This document shows, piece after piece, positions 36,001-48,398 of a DNA stretch of 64,000 nt. The notes below the pieces were generated by a model, which was not told the origin of the DNA, made no database searches, and worked only from the letters and a program-made list of their open reading frames with translations. Both the position numbers and the translations under genes were made by a program. The stretch is from Anastatus disparis (Eukaryota; Arthropoda; Insecta; Hymenoptera; Eupelmidae). Within the stretch, counting starts at the first letter, position 1; each line of letters begins with the position of its first letter. Where the stretch lies: the NCBI GenBank assembly GCA_017163975.1, contig JAFFSR010000227.1:6128501-6192500 (forward strand), in the 5' to 3' direction.

Positions 36001-37683
36001 ATATAAGACATTTAAATATATTCATTATTATCACACCCAGGTATAATATTTTACCTATCTCAGATCAGTTTTTTAAGTATTTTGGGCTATAATAGATCAT
36101 TTTCCATTGAGCTTTTTCATTTTTACATGTTTAATATGTTACAGAAAATATTTAAATACGCAATTTACATTAATAATTACAAAATTTTTTGTAATAAATA
36201 AAATATGCCAGAAATGGCAATTTTTTTGGAAAATTCATTTTTGGCGATTCGGGTATTAAAATTGAGTGATATTAGTTACCCAATGGCTTTTGGGATTCCT
36301 GATTACAAATCATAAGTGAGTGGAATTTCAATTTATTTTTGCTAAAATTGTCAATCTTAGGGTATGAAATTTGACATAGATTTGTGTAGTTTATGTTTTC
36401 GAATAAAAATACTTATATTCCTTTTAACCAAATATTTTAGTTTATTTAATAAACATTAAATCTAAAAATTTTAAATTTAAAATCTAGAAATTTCAGTGAT
36501 GTTTCAACTCAACGTTCTAGGTGTAAGCTATTAAATACATACTAAAACTGAGCTTTTTAAAGTTTAAACTCTTTAGAATTAAAACATTGATAGAAACTAG
36601 GTAATCGATGTAAATTTGGAAAATTTAATAGCCGGGAAAAATTCAATGATTTCCAGAATACTCGAAATAATACTTCAAAAGCAACTTAAAGATTACATTG
36701 AGTATTATAAAATAGTAAATTACAAAGTTCACAACAGAGAAAAGATGAATCAAAGCTTAGGTTTTCATATTAGTGGATAAAAACCTATTTTCAAAAGTGA
36801 GTCACGTTTTTTAAGTATAATTTCAAACGAACAAAGAACTTTATCTACACTAGGCACACGTTCCTAATAAAAAAATTTCTCTTTGTGATTCTAAATATTA
36901 CCTTTTGATGTAGTTTAAAATGTCACCGCTGAATAGTCTTTTTTACAGCATCGTATTTTCCAGAAAAAAGTAAAATATATAAATTTTTGGTAACATTTTA
37001 ATAACCTTTCAGAAAGTACTTTTGTTAACAGGCACACACCCATGCTCTTGATTTTCCAAAAGTATGTGTATAGATAAAGCTTTGGTGTGAATTTCAAATA
37101 AAAAAAGCAGTAGTCATTTTTTTTATAGCGGTAATTTATCATTTTACATGGCCTGGTAACATTTAAATTTCAAAAAAAAAACCTCTTTTCCCCATCCGCC
37201 ATAAAATGACACGTCTAATTATCATTAAAAATATAACAAAATTAGTTTCTAATAACTCAATAAATCAGTGAACATTTGCTAACAAGATGTGCTATCTCAT
37301 ATTTAGGAGAAATGACGCAGTAACATGATTTTTAAAAGTATGAAAGAATTACCCATTTACGTTCATAAACTACAAAGGCGATAGAACTTTGAACAAATAT
37401 GCAGTCAGCCTTGATAAACTCAAAGAACGCGCTCGATTCTACGTAGCTTGAAATTAGATGTCAAAAATTTTGTCTTTGTATATTATCTATAATAAATTTT
37501 AGTAAATATTGTAAATTTCATAAACATTGTTACACTGTAGATCTGAATTCGATGTTTATCTTTCAAAAACATCTTTTTATATTCAGCAATAATTTATTGT
37601 GCAATTTTATATTATACATTATTAATTTTGGTTGAATTTTTATTTTTATAAAAAAAAAAAATCATACCATGCACTTTGTTATC
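36001..37683. other. Gene desert
   Basis: AT-rich; only the inverted word near 36800 noted with the tandem repeat was seen. The open frame at 36915-37142 (minus) is unsupported. Confidence 0.45.
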
Positions 37684-37795
37684 AAAATAAATTTTATTCA
37701 ACGTATCTGTACTTATGCTAATCTTACGATCTTAATTAATGATGGAGCTTTTCAGCGTCTTTGCGAACAAAGCACCAATGCTTGTGTCAATCGAT
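37684..37795 (-). mobile_element. Decayed, 5'-truncated SINE copy
   Basis: TTTTATTCAACGTATCTGTA, GAACAAAGCACCAATGCTTG and the words between them follow the minus-strand body of the SINE family in order. There are many changes and no tRNA head. Confidence 0.7.
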
Positions 37796-38796
37796 GAATC
37801 AGAATCCAAACTCTAGTCAACAAATATTTAAATATGTTAATGGATTTTTTGTTAATAACTCAAAGGTAAAAAGTATTATAGTTTGATGGTACAATGAAGG
37901 TTAAGCTATCTCAATAATGAATTGTAGAAAATGCTATCTCGCATAATCTTTTCTTTATTTTAATTATTATTGAGAAAGTTGTGTAGTTACAAAATTTCAA
38001 GTAAAAAAATAGTGATACATGCACTTTTGATTCCTTGCCACAATTTTCCACCATCCAACCGCCTAAATACTATTTCTCCCAAGACAAGTGATATTAATTT
38101 TTTATTGTTCATAAAATTTTTCCATCTTTGAAAAAAAAATCAATAAATTCACTTTAAATAAAGACGCGTATAACAATTTACTTTCACTTTGTCCTCTTTA
38201 ACCTGCGGGTTGCTGTAAACAAAGAGTCCTTTGCTCTTTGAGCTCTGATCAAAGCTTGCGTTAAAATATAGGTATATGTAAGCTGCTAGTTGAAAGTGAA
38301 ATACAAAGTTCATTCTGCAGAAGGATCCTTTATACAAGAGTATATATCCGTTAAGATGGAAAACGCGACGAGACGGAAATTTCATCGAACACTATCAGGT
38401 CAGAAGCTTTTCCGGACGTCTTCATAGTCTAGTTTCTCCCTTCTTCTCTCACTCTCTATCTTTTTTACTTAACACTAAAGAAGGAAGGTATTTTGAGAAA
38501 AAATTTCAAATTGCGCAAATACTTTTTATGAGAACTTGCTATGCACTTCTTTTCAGGATTGAGATACTGATGAAAACGAGTGGATTTTTTCATTCGCTTG
38601 TAATGTAAAATATCGGTTTCTTTCTTTTTCGAAGTAATCCAATGGATACACTTTTTTTATAATTATTTGTGCAATTAAGAGAAATAAAGTTTTTTAGCTT
38701 CACGCATTCATGTTATTTTGTGGGGTTGAATTTTAATTATAGAATTTTTGAATTTATTTGATTATGTGGTTTTGTTAGCTACATCAGAAGTTTTTA
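37796..38796. other. Gene desert
   Basis: No gene recognised. The open frame at 38149-38385 (minus) is not supported by start context or domains. Confidence 0.45.
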
Positions 38797-39891
38797 GGCA
38801 CGACCGCTATACGGAAGTGCCTTATATTTTCGACATCGCGAAAAATGTAACCCTTTAAAATATGTTTTTTTATGATAAAAAACTTATTTTTATAGCAAAA
38901 TAAGACTATTACGAGGCTTCCTTAAAATGTATGTATGGATGTATGTGTGTGAGAAATCAAGTTTATGAATTTTCTCGACGAGTTTTTATCCGATCTGAAT
39001 TATTCAAACGGGAAATTGTTTCAAATAATAACACAAGTAAACGTTCCTATTTTGAAAAAAATCGTTGGAAGCGTTTTTAAATAGGCGCCTTTTAAATGGT
39101 AAAAAAAATGGATTTTTGGTAATAACTTGAAAAATACGATTTTTTTTCAAAAAGTATATTTAATAAAAGTTATAGAATATAAAAAAATAAATCTTTTTTA
39201 TATTATACACTTTTCTCTAAAGTTAATATTTTTCAAATTGTTCATGAAAAATGTTGAAATTAAAGGCTTTTAATGATAATTTGATAAATATTATTTTAAA
39301 AATATATATATAATATTAAAAAGATGCATCTTATTTTTTCTATAAATTTTATTTAATATACTTTTTTTCAAAATTCGTTTTTTTCAAGTTATCACCAAAA
39401 AATCATTTTTTTAACCTCTAAAGGGATAACTGTTTTAAAACCGCTCGAACGATTTTTTTTTAAACTGCCAATATTTATTTGTATTATTGTTTTAAATTAT
39501 CCTCCGCCGGAATGATTCAGATCAAATAAAAACTTAATACAAAACTTTACTTTTAAGCTACTGAACTATTTTTTTTCTTATAACTTTTGATAGATTATCC
39601 TATCCAAAACTTTAAAAAGTATACATTAATGAAAATATGTCTTTTTCACATAACATAAATTTTTTCGAAATCAATCAACTTAATTCACAAGAAAAATTAA
39701 AATAATTATAAATTTGTTTTTTCAAATAAATACAATAAATTCAAACCTCCTGTTGAAAGATGCGGTAAAAAATACAATGAAAAAAAGAAATAAGATTAAC
39801 TTTTAAGGCTTTTGCGTTTGTAAATGATTTGTTTTAATATTTTTTAAATATCAAATAGCGAGTGCGAAGCGCGAGCGTTTTCGGTCGTGCC
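38797..39891. mobile_element. Foldback DNA element, about 1.1 kb, possibly PIF/Harbinger-like
   Basis: GGCACGACCG at 38797-38806 is matched by CGGTCGTGCC at 39882-39891, with TTA outside each end (38794-38796 and 39892-39894). TTA/TAA target duplications and GG-starting termini are typical of PIF/Harbinger elements. Inside, about 38977-39245 and 39270-39537 form a long imperfect inverted repeat (GAGTTTTTATCCGATCTGAA pairing with TTCAGATCAAATAAAAACTT, at roughly 75-80%). There is no transposase frame. The foldback core is certain; the outer ends rest on only 10 bp and are less so. Confidence 0.6.
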
Positions 39892-40031
39892 TTATATGCA
39901 AGAAGCGGAGCTTTTTGCATGCCTTGCATCGCGAAGCGATGCAAGGCCCGAGGGCATTTCAGAGCTGAGCGAAGCGAAGCTCTGAAAGGACCAAGGTGCG
40001 AGCCACAGCGGCCCTTTGGGCCGCTGTGGCG
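39856..40031. repeat. Array of four GC-rich hairpins
   Basis: Four consecutive short palindromes: TGCAAGAAGCGGAGCTTTTTGCA (39897-39919), 39922-39946 (core CATCGCGAAGCGATG), 39958-39986 (stem TTCAGAGCT / AGCTCTGAA, loop GAGCGAAGCGA) and 40002-40030 (stem GCCACAGCGGCCC / GGGCCGCTGTGGC, loop TTT). The word GCGAAGC recurs in the loops and in the 5' flank. Composition is sharply unlike the AT-rich neighbourhood. The open frame at 39862-40047 follows from this composition and is not called as a gene. Confidence 0.85.
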
Positions 40032-42788
40032 AGCTAGTTTTTATTGAATTTTAAATTATTGACTTGAACCAAGATAATGAATAAAGAGTTTTATGAATAC
40101 CTAAATATTGTATATAATTAAAGGTGATTATGAAAATTATTTTCTCTTCTACAAATATTTTGAAAAACTAATTAAAATGGAACGATTAATGAAAATTCGA
40201 TAAAATACTTTATTGGATTTAATGTGACTTTAAATAAACTTTTAATATTAATATTAAATAATTTTAAAAAGGTAGCAACTTTCAAAATTTAAAATTTAAT
40301 TTCATTAATTAAAAAAAATTTCAATGTATTGATTGGATTTATTGAAATATATAAATTTGGAATTCAACAGCAAGAAATGATAATATCTCTGATGGTAAAA
40401 CATTCATTAAAATTCATGTTTTTTTACTTTTTTAAACTAATTTTCAATGAATTTTAATTACTTTTCAATTTAATTCTTTTATCATGCCATGTTATAAATA
40501 AATGAAACTTCTTGTAATGTTTTCCGTCATTTTCCAATATATTTACAAATTTTAAGTCCATTTCTCTCTGCTATCATAAAAAATATGATTTTATTATAAA
40601 CATTGTTTATAATGATGCTTATGTTCATTTATTTTACCAATACCGACTCGCTTTTCTTTCAATAACACAAAACTAATCATTGTCTAGACTAGTTTTACCG
40701 TTAAGTAAAAAATAAGAAATAAACATTTTTAAACAATGAAATCGATGATAAATTTGCGAAGAATTCATATATGATAGACTTCCAGATTCAAGAAAATCAT
40801 TTGCTCATTTCGGTACATTAAATTTTTTTTACTCCGTTTCTTAATCGCTTTTTTTCCTATCTCAATTAATGAAATAAAGTAGAAAATGAAAATAGCAGTC
40901 CTTTTCTCGATTGGATTAATTGCTGTTATCGAGGATTTATAAATTACGTCCATTCCACTAAATTGATTTTCTCCATTTACTGCGAGTGAAATGAAGAGAA
41001 AATGAAAAATTTAACAATGACAATATGTTGCGTATGGATTGTTGCATTGTAGAATTTTTTTATATAAAAATTTAATCTTACATTTCAATGACAGACTTAT
41101 CTGTTTTGTTGTTTTTTGTTTTATTGTTTCAAAAGTTTTAAAATGAAAAAACTTTTCTATATCAATAAATAAATCACAAATCAATAAAAATCCTTTTTTT
41201 TGTTAATTATAAAAGAACAAAAGAGTAGTTCTTGGCAAAGAAAATATGTTATAACTTTTGTAAATAAAATTACAAATCCAATGAATATTTTTAAAACAAT
41301 TAAATCTTTAATTTGCCAACTTATTTTATTTTTTAATCTATACGTGAGGAAAAAAGAAAATAGAAGATTTTGCAACAAGGGTGTCTAGTGATGCTTTTCT
41401 GCTATTCTGTAGTGCAAAGTGCGTGTGAAGTGGTTCGCAGAGTATTCTATTGCATAAAGTTTAAATTTTACGGAGTGAAGTTTCATTTTACACACTAAAT
41501 TTAAGCACAGAATGGCACAAAAGTTTCATGAGAAACATTTTTTTAGAAATGCTTCTTTTAGCCTCGGAACAGAATGATTGTTTAAAAAATAATTTTTTTA
41601 AAACTTCTTGTTATTACAATAATATGTATATTCTATTTAAAAAAAAGCTGATCTTCGATCTAAAAATCCACTTCCTATTAAAATCAGGAGTTAAAAATAT
41701 TGCCATTTGTTAAATCAAACGCTATCTGTTAAATATCCACTTTGTGTGAATGTGTATATAAATACGTAAATGTATACATAATCCTTGATCCAAACTTTTG
41801 ATGATCAAGTAAATCTTCAAGCATACAAATCAAGTCTCATAGTCAAACAAAATTGAAAATTTCCCGTAGTAGCAATTTAAATAAGTATACAACCACCCCT
41901 TCCCCCTTTGAAGATTCCACAAGCTGCGTTTCTCTTACAAAGCTTTCCTTGCCGTTCGCTTCGTTTGATAATAGGATTTCTGTTACCATTCGACAGACTC
42001 AATTCTCGCAAGTATGTATTTCACTTTGATCGTTATACGAATTTCCAACGGGACGATGGAATGCCGTACTTTATATTCTTGTTTAATAGCTTTGATTTAA
42101 ACATAAAGCGGTACAGATGGTCAAGCTTTATTGTCACTCGAGCTTCCAGTACAATACATTGGCGATTGGGATTAAAATAATTTCATTTCCAGAAAGTTTT
42201 GAAAACCATTCCATTTAAAAAGTCTTGAAAACAATTCTATTTCAAGAAAGAGAAAGAAATTTTCTAAGGAAATTAAAAAAATCCAAATTTAAATTCATCA
42301 GTAGTTTTAAATAAAAATATGAAAAGGAAATTACGATTATTTTTATTTTTTAATTTCCTTTTTAGATTTTTTAATTAAAACGATTTTCCCATTTGAAATT
42401 AAAAAAAAATTTCTTTTCTTTTCAGATTTTATTCTTAATTTATATATCTTTGAAAATGGCTGCACAATAACACAACCATGTAATTTAGAATAGAAAAGCT
42501 ATTATGATTTAATTTAATCTTCAAATTGCACACTAGTGCGAATTTACACCGGCGCATTCTTCTATTAATTAGTATTTTCAGAAAAAATTGATAAAAATTA
42601 TTACAAACAAATTAATTATTTTAATTAAAATAAAAAACATTAATCGATTTCTGAGAAAATTTCAAAGAAAATCACAAGATTAAAACTTTTTTCATTAAAA
42701 AAATAATAGGAATATAAAACCCAACTAAATATGCAGTTTGAGGGTTAAGAATAGTAAAATTAATCGCAGTTCGTAATAATCAATTATA
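40032..42788. other. Gene desert
   Basis: AT-rich. Open frames at 40765-40953, 41181-41388, 41528-41713 and 41908-42180 show no domain or splice context. Confidence 0.5.
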
Positions 42789-43337
42789 CCCTGGTAGAAA
42801 ATTCACCATCTCAAATGGTGAAAAAATTAACGATTGGCCAACTTTCTTAGTCAATTTTTAGCCAGTCACTAGTAAAAAGTTGTCGAAAAAATGGTGAATG
42901 ATTTAATTTTAAAGTTGAAAAAATTGGAACTTAATTATTAAAATTTACATATATTTATTATATGTATATCTTATTTTAACTAATGTTCGATTTTCTTTTA
43001 ATGTAACTATATATATTATTAATTGTTTCATAAATAAGTTATTTGATTTATCACGCGTGAGCAGATAGTATAGTGCTGCAAACATTTTGCGTGGAGTATA
43101 GCTGTTAGGTTATGTATCTATATAGCGACAGCAGATGTTAGCAGAAAAGCGTGATCATAACCTTCAAATAAAATATTATAATAAAATTAAATATATTCAC
43201 CATTATTTTGTCAACTTTTCACCATGAAAGGTCGCTAGATAGCAGGGTATTTGGCCATGATTTTTAGCATTTTTTGGTCAAATTGATAAAAAATGGCCTA
43301 TGCTTGGCCAAAAGATGCTGAAAATTTCTACCAGGGT
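42789..43337. mobile_element. MITE with TA target duplication, 549 bp
   Basis: The left end CCCTGGTAGAAAATTCACC (from 42789) and right end GAAAATTTCTACCAGGG (to 43337) are inverted repeats, flanked by TA on both sides (42787-42788 and 43338-43339). A further inner inverted similarity (TTGGCCA, TTCACCAT) is present. There is no open frame. A TA duplication fits Tc1/mariner-type mobilisation; the superfamily is inferred. Confidence 0.85.
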
Positions 43338-44329
43338 ATTTTTAATTCTTTAATAAATTTCCTATTGAATTCATCATTACTTCAATCAAAGTATACGATA
43401 TATTATCTACGCGTATTAGTATTTTAAATTTACAATTTTAATAATATCATGTTAAATTATATGATGCATTATACAATTTTCCATCCATCGATAATGAATT
43501 ATTTTTAAAATCATTTAATTACTCGCTAACGTTAAAATTGATAAAATATTGAAAATGGAACTGCACTAATTGAAAATGCAATATTTAACTTACTACAAAC
43601 TAAATTACATTATAATTTAACGTGTAATTTAATAATGTTTCTTTTGATATTGTTTATCATTTTCCAATATATTTTAATATGAGTGATATAATTTAATTTC
43701 AAATTAAAATTGCTGAAATTTCAAAATTTTGTCTTTATGTTACTGAAAACCATTTTTATCTTAGCGATCTTTATTATAATTTTTAATTAGAGTGAAATTC
43801 CTCCTAAGTAAAGTAATTAATATTTTATTATCTTTATTTTTATGGTCAAAGTATATGGTGAAATTTTTCTGCTTTACAATTATTTATATATTTTCATTCT
43901 TGAACACGTACACCAACCATTTGATCATGTACATGTAGTAAGTTTAATATTTAAGTACAAATTTTTGGTTGTTATCTCACGTAATAACAAAATTTGATAT
44001 GAGACTACATTACACAGCTTTTATGGTTAATGTAATATTTTATTATGCTAAAAATTATTATCTTGTATAAATTTATATGAAACCATAAATGAAGGAATTG
44101 ATATAGATGAATAAATAAAGTTTTCATTATCAGTATTTCACAAACTTTTATGTAAAAAATTTCTTTTCTTCTAATTAATTATTTAATAATTATTATTTTT
44201 AATATATCATTTGCTTAATGAGTTTATTTGAAATTTAGATTATAAAAGTAATAACTTTAAAAAATAATCAACATATTTTTTCTTATTGTAAGAGTAAATC
44301 TAACTTCATGAAATTTATTAACGATTTTT
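43338..44329. other. Non-coding AT-rich stretch
   Basis: Nothing beyond A/T-rich sequence was recognised. Confidence 0.5.
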
Positions 44330-44527
44330 TTTTTTTTTTATTATTTAACGTTGCTGTATTTTAGCTATCATTAAGATGCTGATTAGCAACGGAGATCGTC
44401 AGCATGTTTATGAACAAAGCACATGTAATGTACAGTGGTGCTTGTATAAATTAGCCGAGAGCGGGATTCGAACTCGGGACCTCGAGATTACGAATCCATC
44501 GCTATACCGAATGAGCCACTGACGTTC
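44330..44527 (-). mobile_element. tRNA-derived SINE copy 4
   Basis: On the minus strand: head with TGGCTCATTCGGTATAGCG and B-box GAGTTCGAATCCCG, full body (CAAGCACCACTGTA, ACATGTGCTTTGTTC), and tail AACGTTAAATAATAAA followed by a run of A. Confidence 0.92.
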
Positions 44528-47500
44528 TCACTTTACTAAAGTTAAGAATTGATAGACGAAATAAAAACACGAATAGAATGTAGTGCAACTTGTTACTAAA
44601 CTAAAACTTTCTTTTGCTCCAAATTATTTTGATTTCCAATACGTATAACTTTCATTTTTTATCGTACCTTCTTTTCTACATTTTGTCGATACTAAGTGTT
44701 TAGGGAATTCACATATAGCGCGTTGTTATTTTTATCGTTACGAAGTCACGTTTATTCCGAATCTTTGTGGCGTTATTATTTTTTGATAATGTCAGCTTCC
44801 TTTGTGCGTGATATTATGGTTGTTTTCAAGTGAGACTATAATAAATTTAATTGGACTCTATTCTTTTTCTTGACACTAATGAATCCCTTGCAAAAAATTA
44901 AAACTCTTATTTTGTAAAAAAATTCTAAAAATATAATCAAAGCAAGTCTTGTATTATCACAAAAATAAAAAAATAAAAAGTATTATACATTTATTTATCT
45001 ATCAGAAAAGCTAAAACAATGAAATACATAATGCAACAATCACAATTTGAAACATAAGTTCGCTGAAACCAGTGCTAGATAAATTTCTAAACATAATATA
45101 TGGTGTTTTAAAGCTTTTGATAAATCGTACCGCAATAATTCTTGTGAAAAAAAAAATGAAAAAAATAAAAAAGAAGAAACAAAGTATATACTCACGAAAC
45201 ATTATTCAAAGAATAACGAATAGTTTTAACGTTTGCTCACTTGGTACAAAGCGTAGAGGTGGAATTAAAGTATAGGTTAACACATCTACAATGAAGTGGA
45301 CTTTTTTCTTCTTTCTTTTTTTTATACATAGACGAATAAAATACAGTACAAAGGAAAAGAATAGTGCAAAACAGCAAATATTAAAGTTACCTTAAAAATG
45401 AAAAACTAGGTCAGCCAAAAAAATTTATTGAAATTTCAAAAAGAGATTGAAATGTACCTAAAAATTTATTCCTGAGTATTAATGACAGAACTGATGTTCA
45501 AGGTAAATTTTTTATTTTATATGAATTTTTCTAAAATAGTAATTGTTATTACAACAATCATCATAAAATTATTTATAAATAGTTTTCATTTACATATACG
45601 CGCACACATGTGCACAGTCAGTCGTTCATAGTATTATCACATTAAAACTTGATTACATTGAAATATCCAATTGATTTTCCTTGATAAGAATCATCAAATG
45701 AATATTAATATTTAAAATAATGATATTATTTTTCAGAATCACCATTATATTCCAAGTAAATATAGCAATACTTATCATATTAAGACAAAATCATAATACA
45801 CGAATATTCATCTATCATAAGATAAAATAGATTCAATAAATTAGAATTTTTCCTTGAATTATTGAAAGTTCCTTTTTATCATCCCACCCATTATTCACAC
45901 GTAAGTAGGTATATTTAAGCGCATAAATTTTATCACAATTTGACAAAGCATTAAAATTACGAGCAGTATAGCTCGAAATTCACGTACTAATTTTTGAAAA
46001 TCTTGATGTTACGTGGTAAAATTGAATTATGAGATTTATATTAGGTAATTTTCATACGGAACGCAAAATCATTGACCTCGTCACGTTATTTCTAGCGTGC
46101 TTATTCGCGTTTCGAATTAAAATGTCGCGTACGTTAGCATATAAATAATATTTGCCGCGTCAGCGTGTATACTTTGTATCGTATCACTCTATAATTTTAA
46201 CAAGTGGTTTTAACTAGTTTTTGATATACGCATTTAATTTATTCTAAATATTACTACTTACAATCCTTTTGCGCTAAAGATAAACAAAAAATTTTAAATC
46301 GTTTAAATGCGTTTCAAGTTTATTAGTTTTCCTTATAGTGTAAAAACAGACTGTAAATATATTAGAAAATTATTATGAAGAAATTAAAAAAATACCAGTT
46401 TCACTGTGAAACCAGTTTTTGGAATGTTGAATAAAATTCCAATTTCATTTATTACTTTCCGTAGTTTTGTAATCTTTTTTTTAAAAAATAAATTTAATAA
46501 GCAGTCTTTATAAAGTAAAAAAAAAGCATTGGAGAATTTCTCTGTAAAATTCTTAATGAAATTCCATATAAAAATTACATTGACTTATTCTTGTTAATTA
46601 TTGTGATCACATAATTTACAGATAAGAATTGTACAATAATTTAATATCATTGAGTTAAATTATTGAACCAGTTCAAGATGTTTTTAATGACTTTAATAAT
46701 ATTGAAAAGCACGCATTATCTATTAAATAACCCAAAAATATATACGGTGTTCTAAGATTTTATAGACGATCATAGTAATTTTTATAGAAATATCCTCTTC
46801 GTGTATTACTTCAATATACTTTGATAAATATTACACTTAATAAACAATATATAACAATACCCCTTGATTTATCATCTCCCTTTATTGTACACTTCAGTAT
46901 TATACAAGCTCAACAAATAATTTCAAATCTTAAACACGGTCATCACGGAGATGCAAAATTGCAAGATTTCATATATAAACCACTGTAACATCCAAGCAAG
47001 CGTATCATATAGAAATACATCCAAAATTCATGTACCAACAAACACAAGCTTCACGATGCAATGAAGAAGCACTTAAGATTAAACTGCAGATACATTTGAG
47101 CCATATACGAACAGAGTAATACGCGCACACGCAAAACCTCCATGTTTGTGCATTAATTAAAGTATACGGCACGGTAACACGTCGTTTTGTTCTCTTCTTT
47201 ACGTCGTCTTTACGTCGTTTAATAATGAACTTGGCTTTTGTTGCTGCGACGTTTGGCACTATATATATATATATATACATTTAGTCTAAAGGTGCACGAA
47301 TACTTAGAACAATACGGCACTGTCTTTATTGAAGAAGAAACAATGGCTGTTTTCATCAAATTTCTTGCACCTTATGTTTAAGATGATACTTAATGTTTAT
47401 ACGATTATTATGTAACGAAATTTCGTTCGTCTTTTGATTATTATTGAGTTGACGAGATACATAGAGTGTTTGCGCGTAATGAGATTTAAAGTTTTAGTCG

Positions 47501-48109
47501 CGATCGATTGGTAATCGTCAAAGGTGAAAGTTTTCATCGACTGCTTAGCTTTCATTCTAATTATAAAATATGTTTAGCTAATGTTTTAGCAAACAAATTA
47601 TCTTGAATTATTTGAACGTATTTTTTGAAAAAAATTTTTGTTTTTATTTTGAATAAAATTATATGGACAACACATCCACTCTAGACTAGCGCACTACTTC
47701 TTCTTCAAAAAGATGGCTAACATTGTTCTTATAAACGGGTAGTATTTAAAAAAAAAGGTATAAGATACAGGAATTTCGCCTTCTAATACTTTGTCCTGCA
47801 ATATTTCTTGTAGGCATTTTTATCGTATTTTCTACAGGCATTTATGCAGTATCTTTTATAGACACTTTTTAACTCAATTTCCAACAAAATCTTTTTAAAA
47901 AATTGATACAGATGATTTTCTTAAAAATCATTATAAATTATGTGAAAATTTTCTATACTCTTTTAAAAATAATCTGTAGAAACTATTGCTTTCAAATCTA
48001 TAGATTTTCTATGGATTTTAAAACGTTGTTTTAAAAATACAATTTTTAAAACTTACATTTAACCATTAATAGTTAATAATTTTTCCGTCTAAAAAAATAC
48101 CAAAAACAA
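44528..48109. other. Gene desert
   Basis: AT-rich, with a TA microsatellite at about 47260-47278. Open frames at 45011-45275 and 47005-47280 are unsupported. A slightly GC-richer patch with ATATAAATA (about 46138) and TCAG lies near 46080-46170, but no exon follows it that I can see. Confidence 0.45.
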
Positions 48110-48398
48110 GACGAAGCCCGTAGTGTCAGCTCTCCACAGACCGAAGATCTTCGACAATCCAACTCAGAGTGTTATGGCCTTATATATCTGCGTCTTTGCA
48201 ACTTGTGCTTTAACCTATATAGCAATGAAACGACGAATCGATTACGTCGATTCAGTATGGTTAAACAATAGGATCCAGGCTCTAGAAATACAAAAGCTGT
48301 ATCGGCTTGGGGTTCTTGTGGTGTTGTGGGATCACTGTAAGGTGTCAGCGTGCTACTCTTACATTCATCTAGACGAAAAAATAAGATGTTATTTTTAA
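48110..48398 (+). other. GC-richer patch with a 91-codon open frame, unrecognised
   Basis: The frame 48123-48398 starts MSALHRPKIFDNPTQSVMAL and contains a hydrophobic stretch (VMALYICVFATCALTYIAM) that could span a membrane. A second plus frame is also open for about 55 codons across the first half. Composition is less AT-rich than the surroundings. There is no convincing Kozak context, splice site or family resemblance, so it may be a decayed exon, pseudogene or transposon remnant. Confidence 0.2.

Noticed and set aside
38797..39891. Autonomous transposase gene in the foldback element
   Set aside because: No open frame of useful length and no catalytic motif in any frame.
39862..40047. 61-aa Arg/Cys-rich protein
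   Set aside because: It is a read-through of the four GC-rich hairpins, with no start context or family match.
41908..42180. 90-aa plus-strand frame
   Set aside because: No recognisable domain, splice sites or compositional contrast.
46080..46180. Promoter with ATATAAATA and TCAG
   Set aside because: Spacing is only roughly right and no exon could be found downstream, so it is not called.
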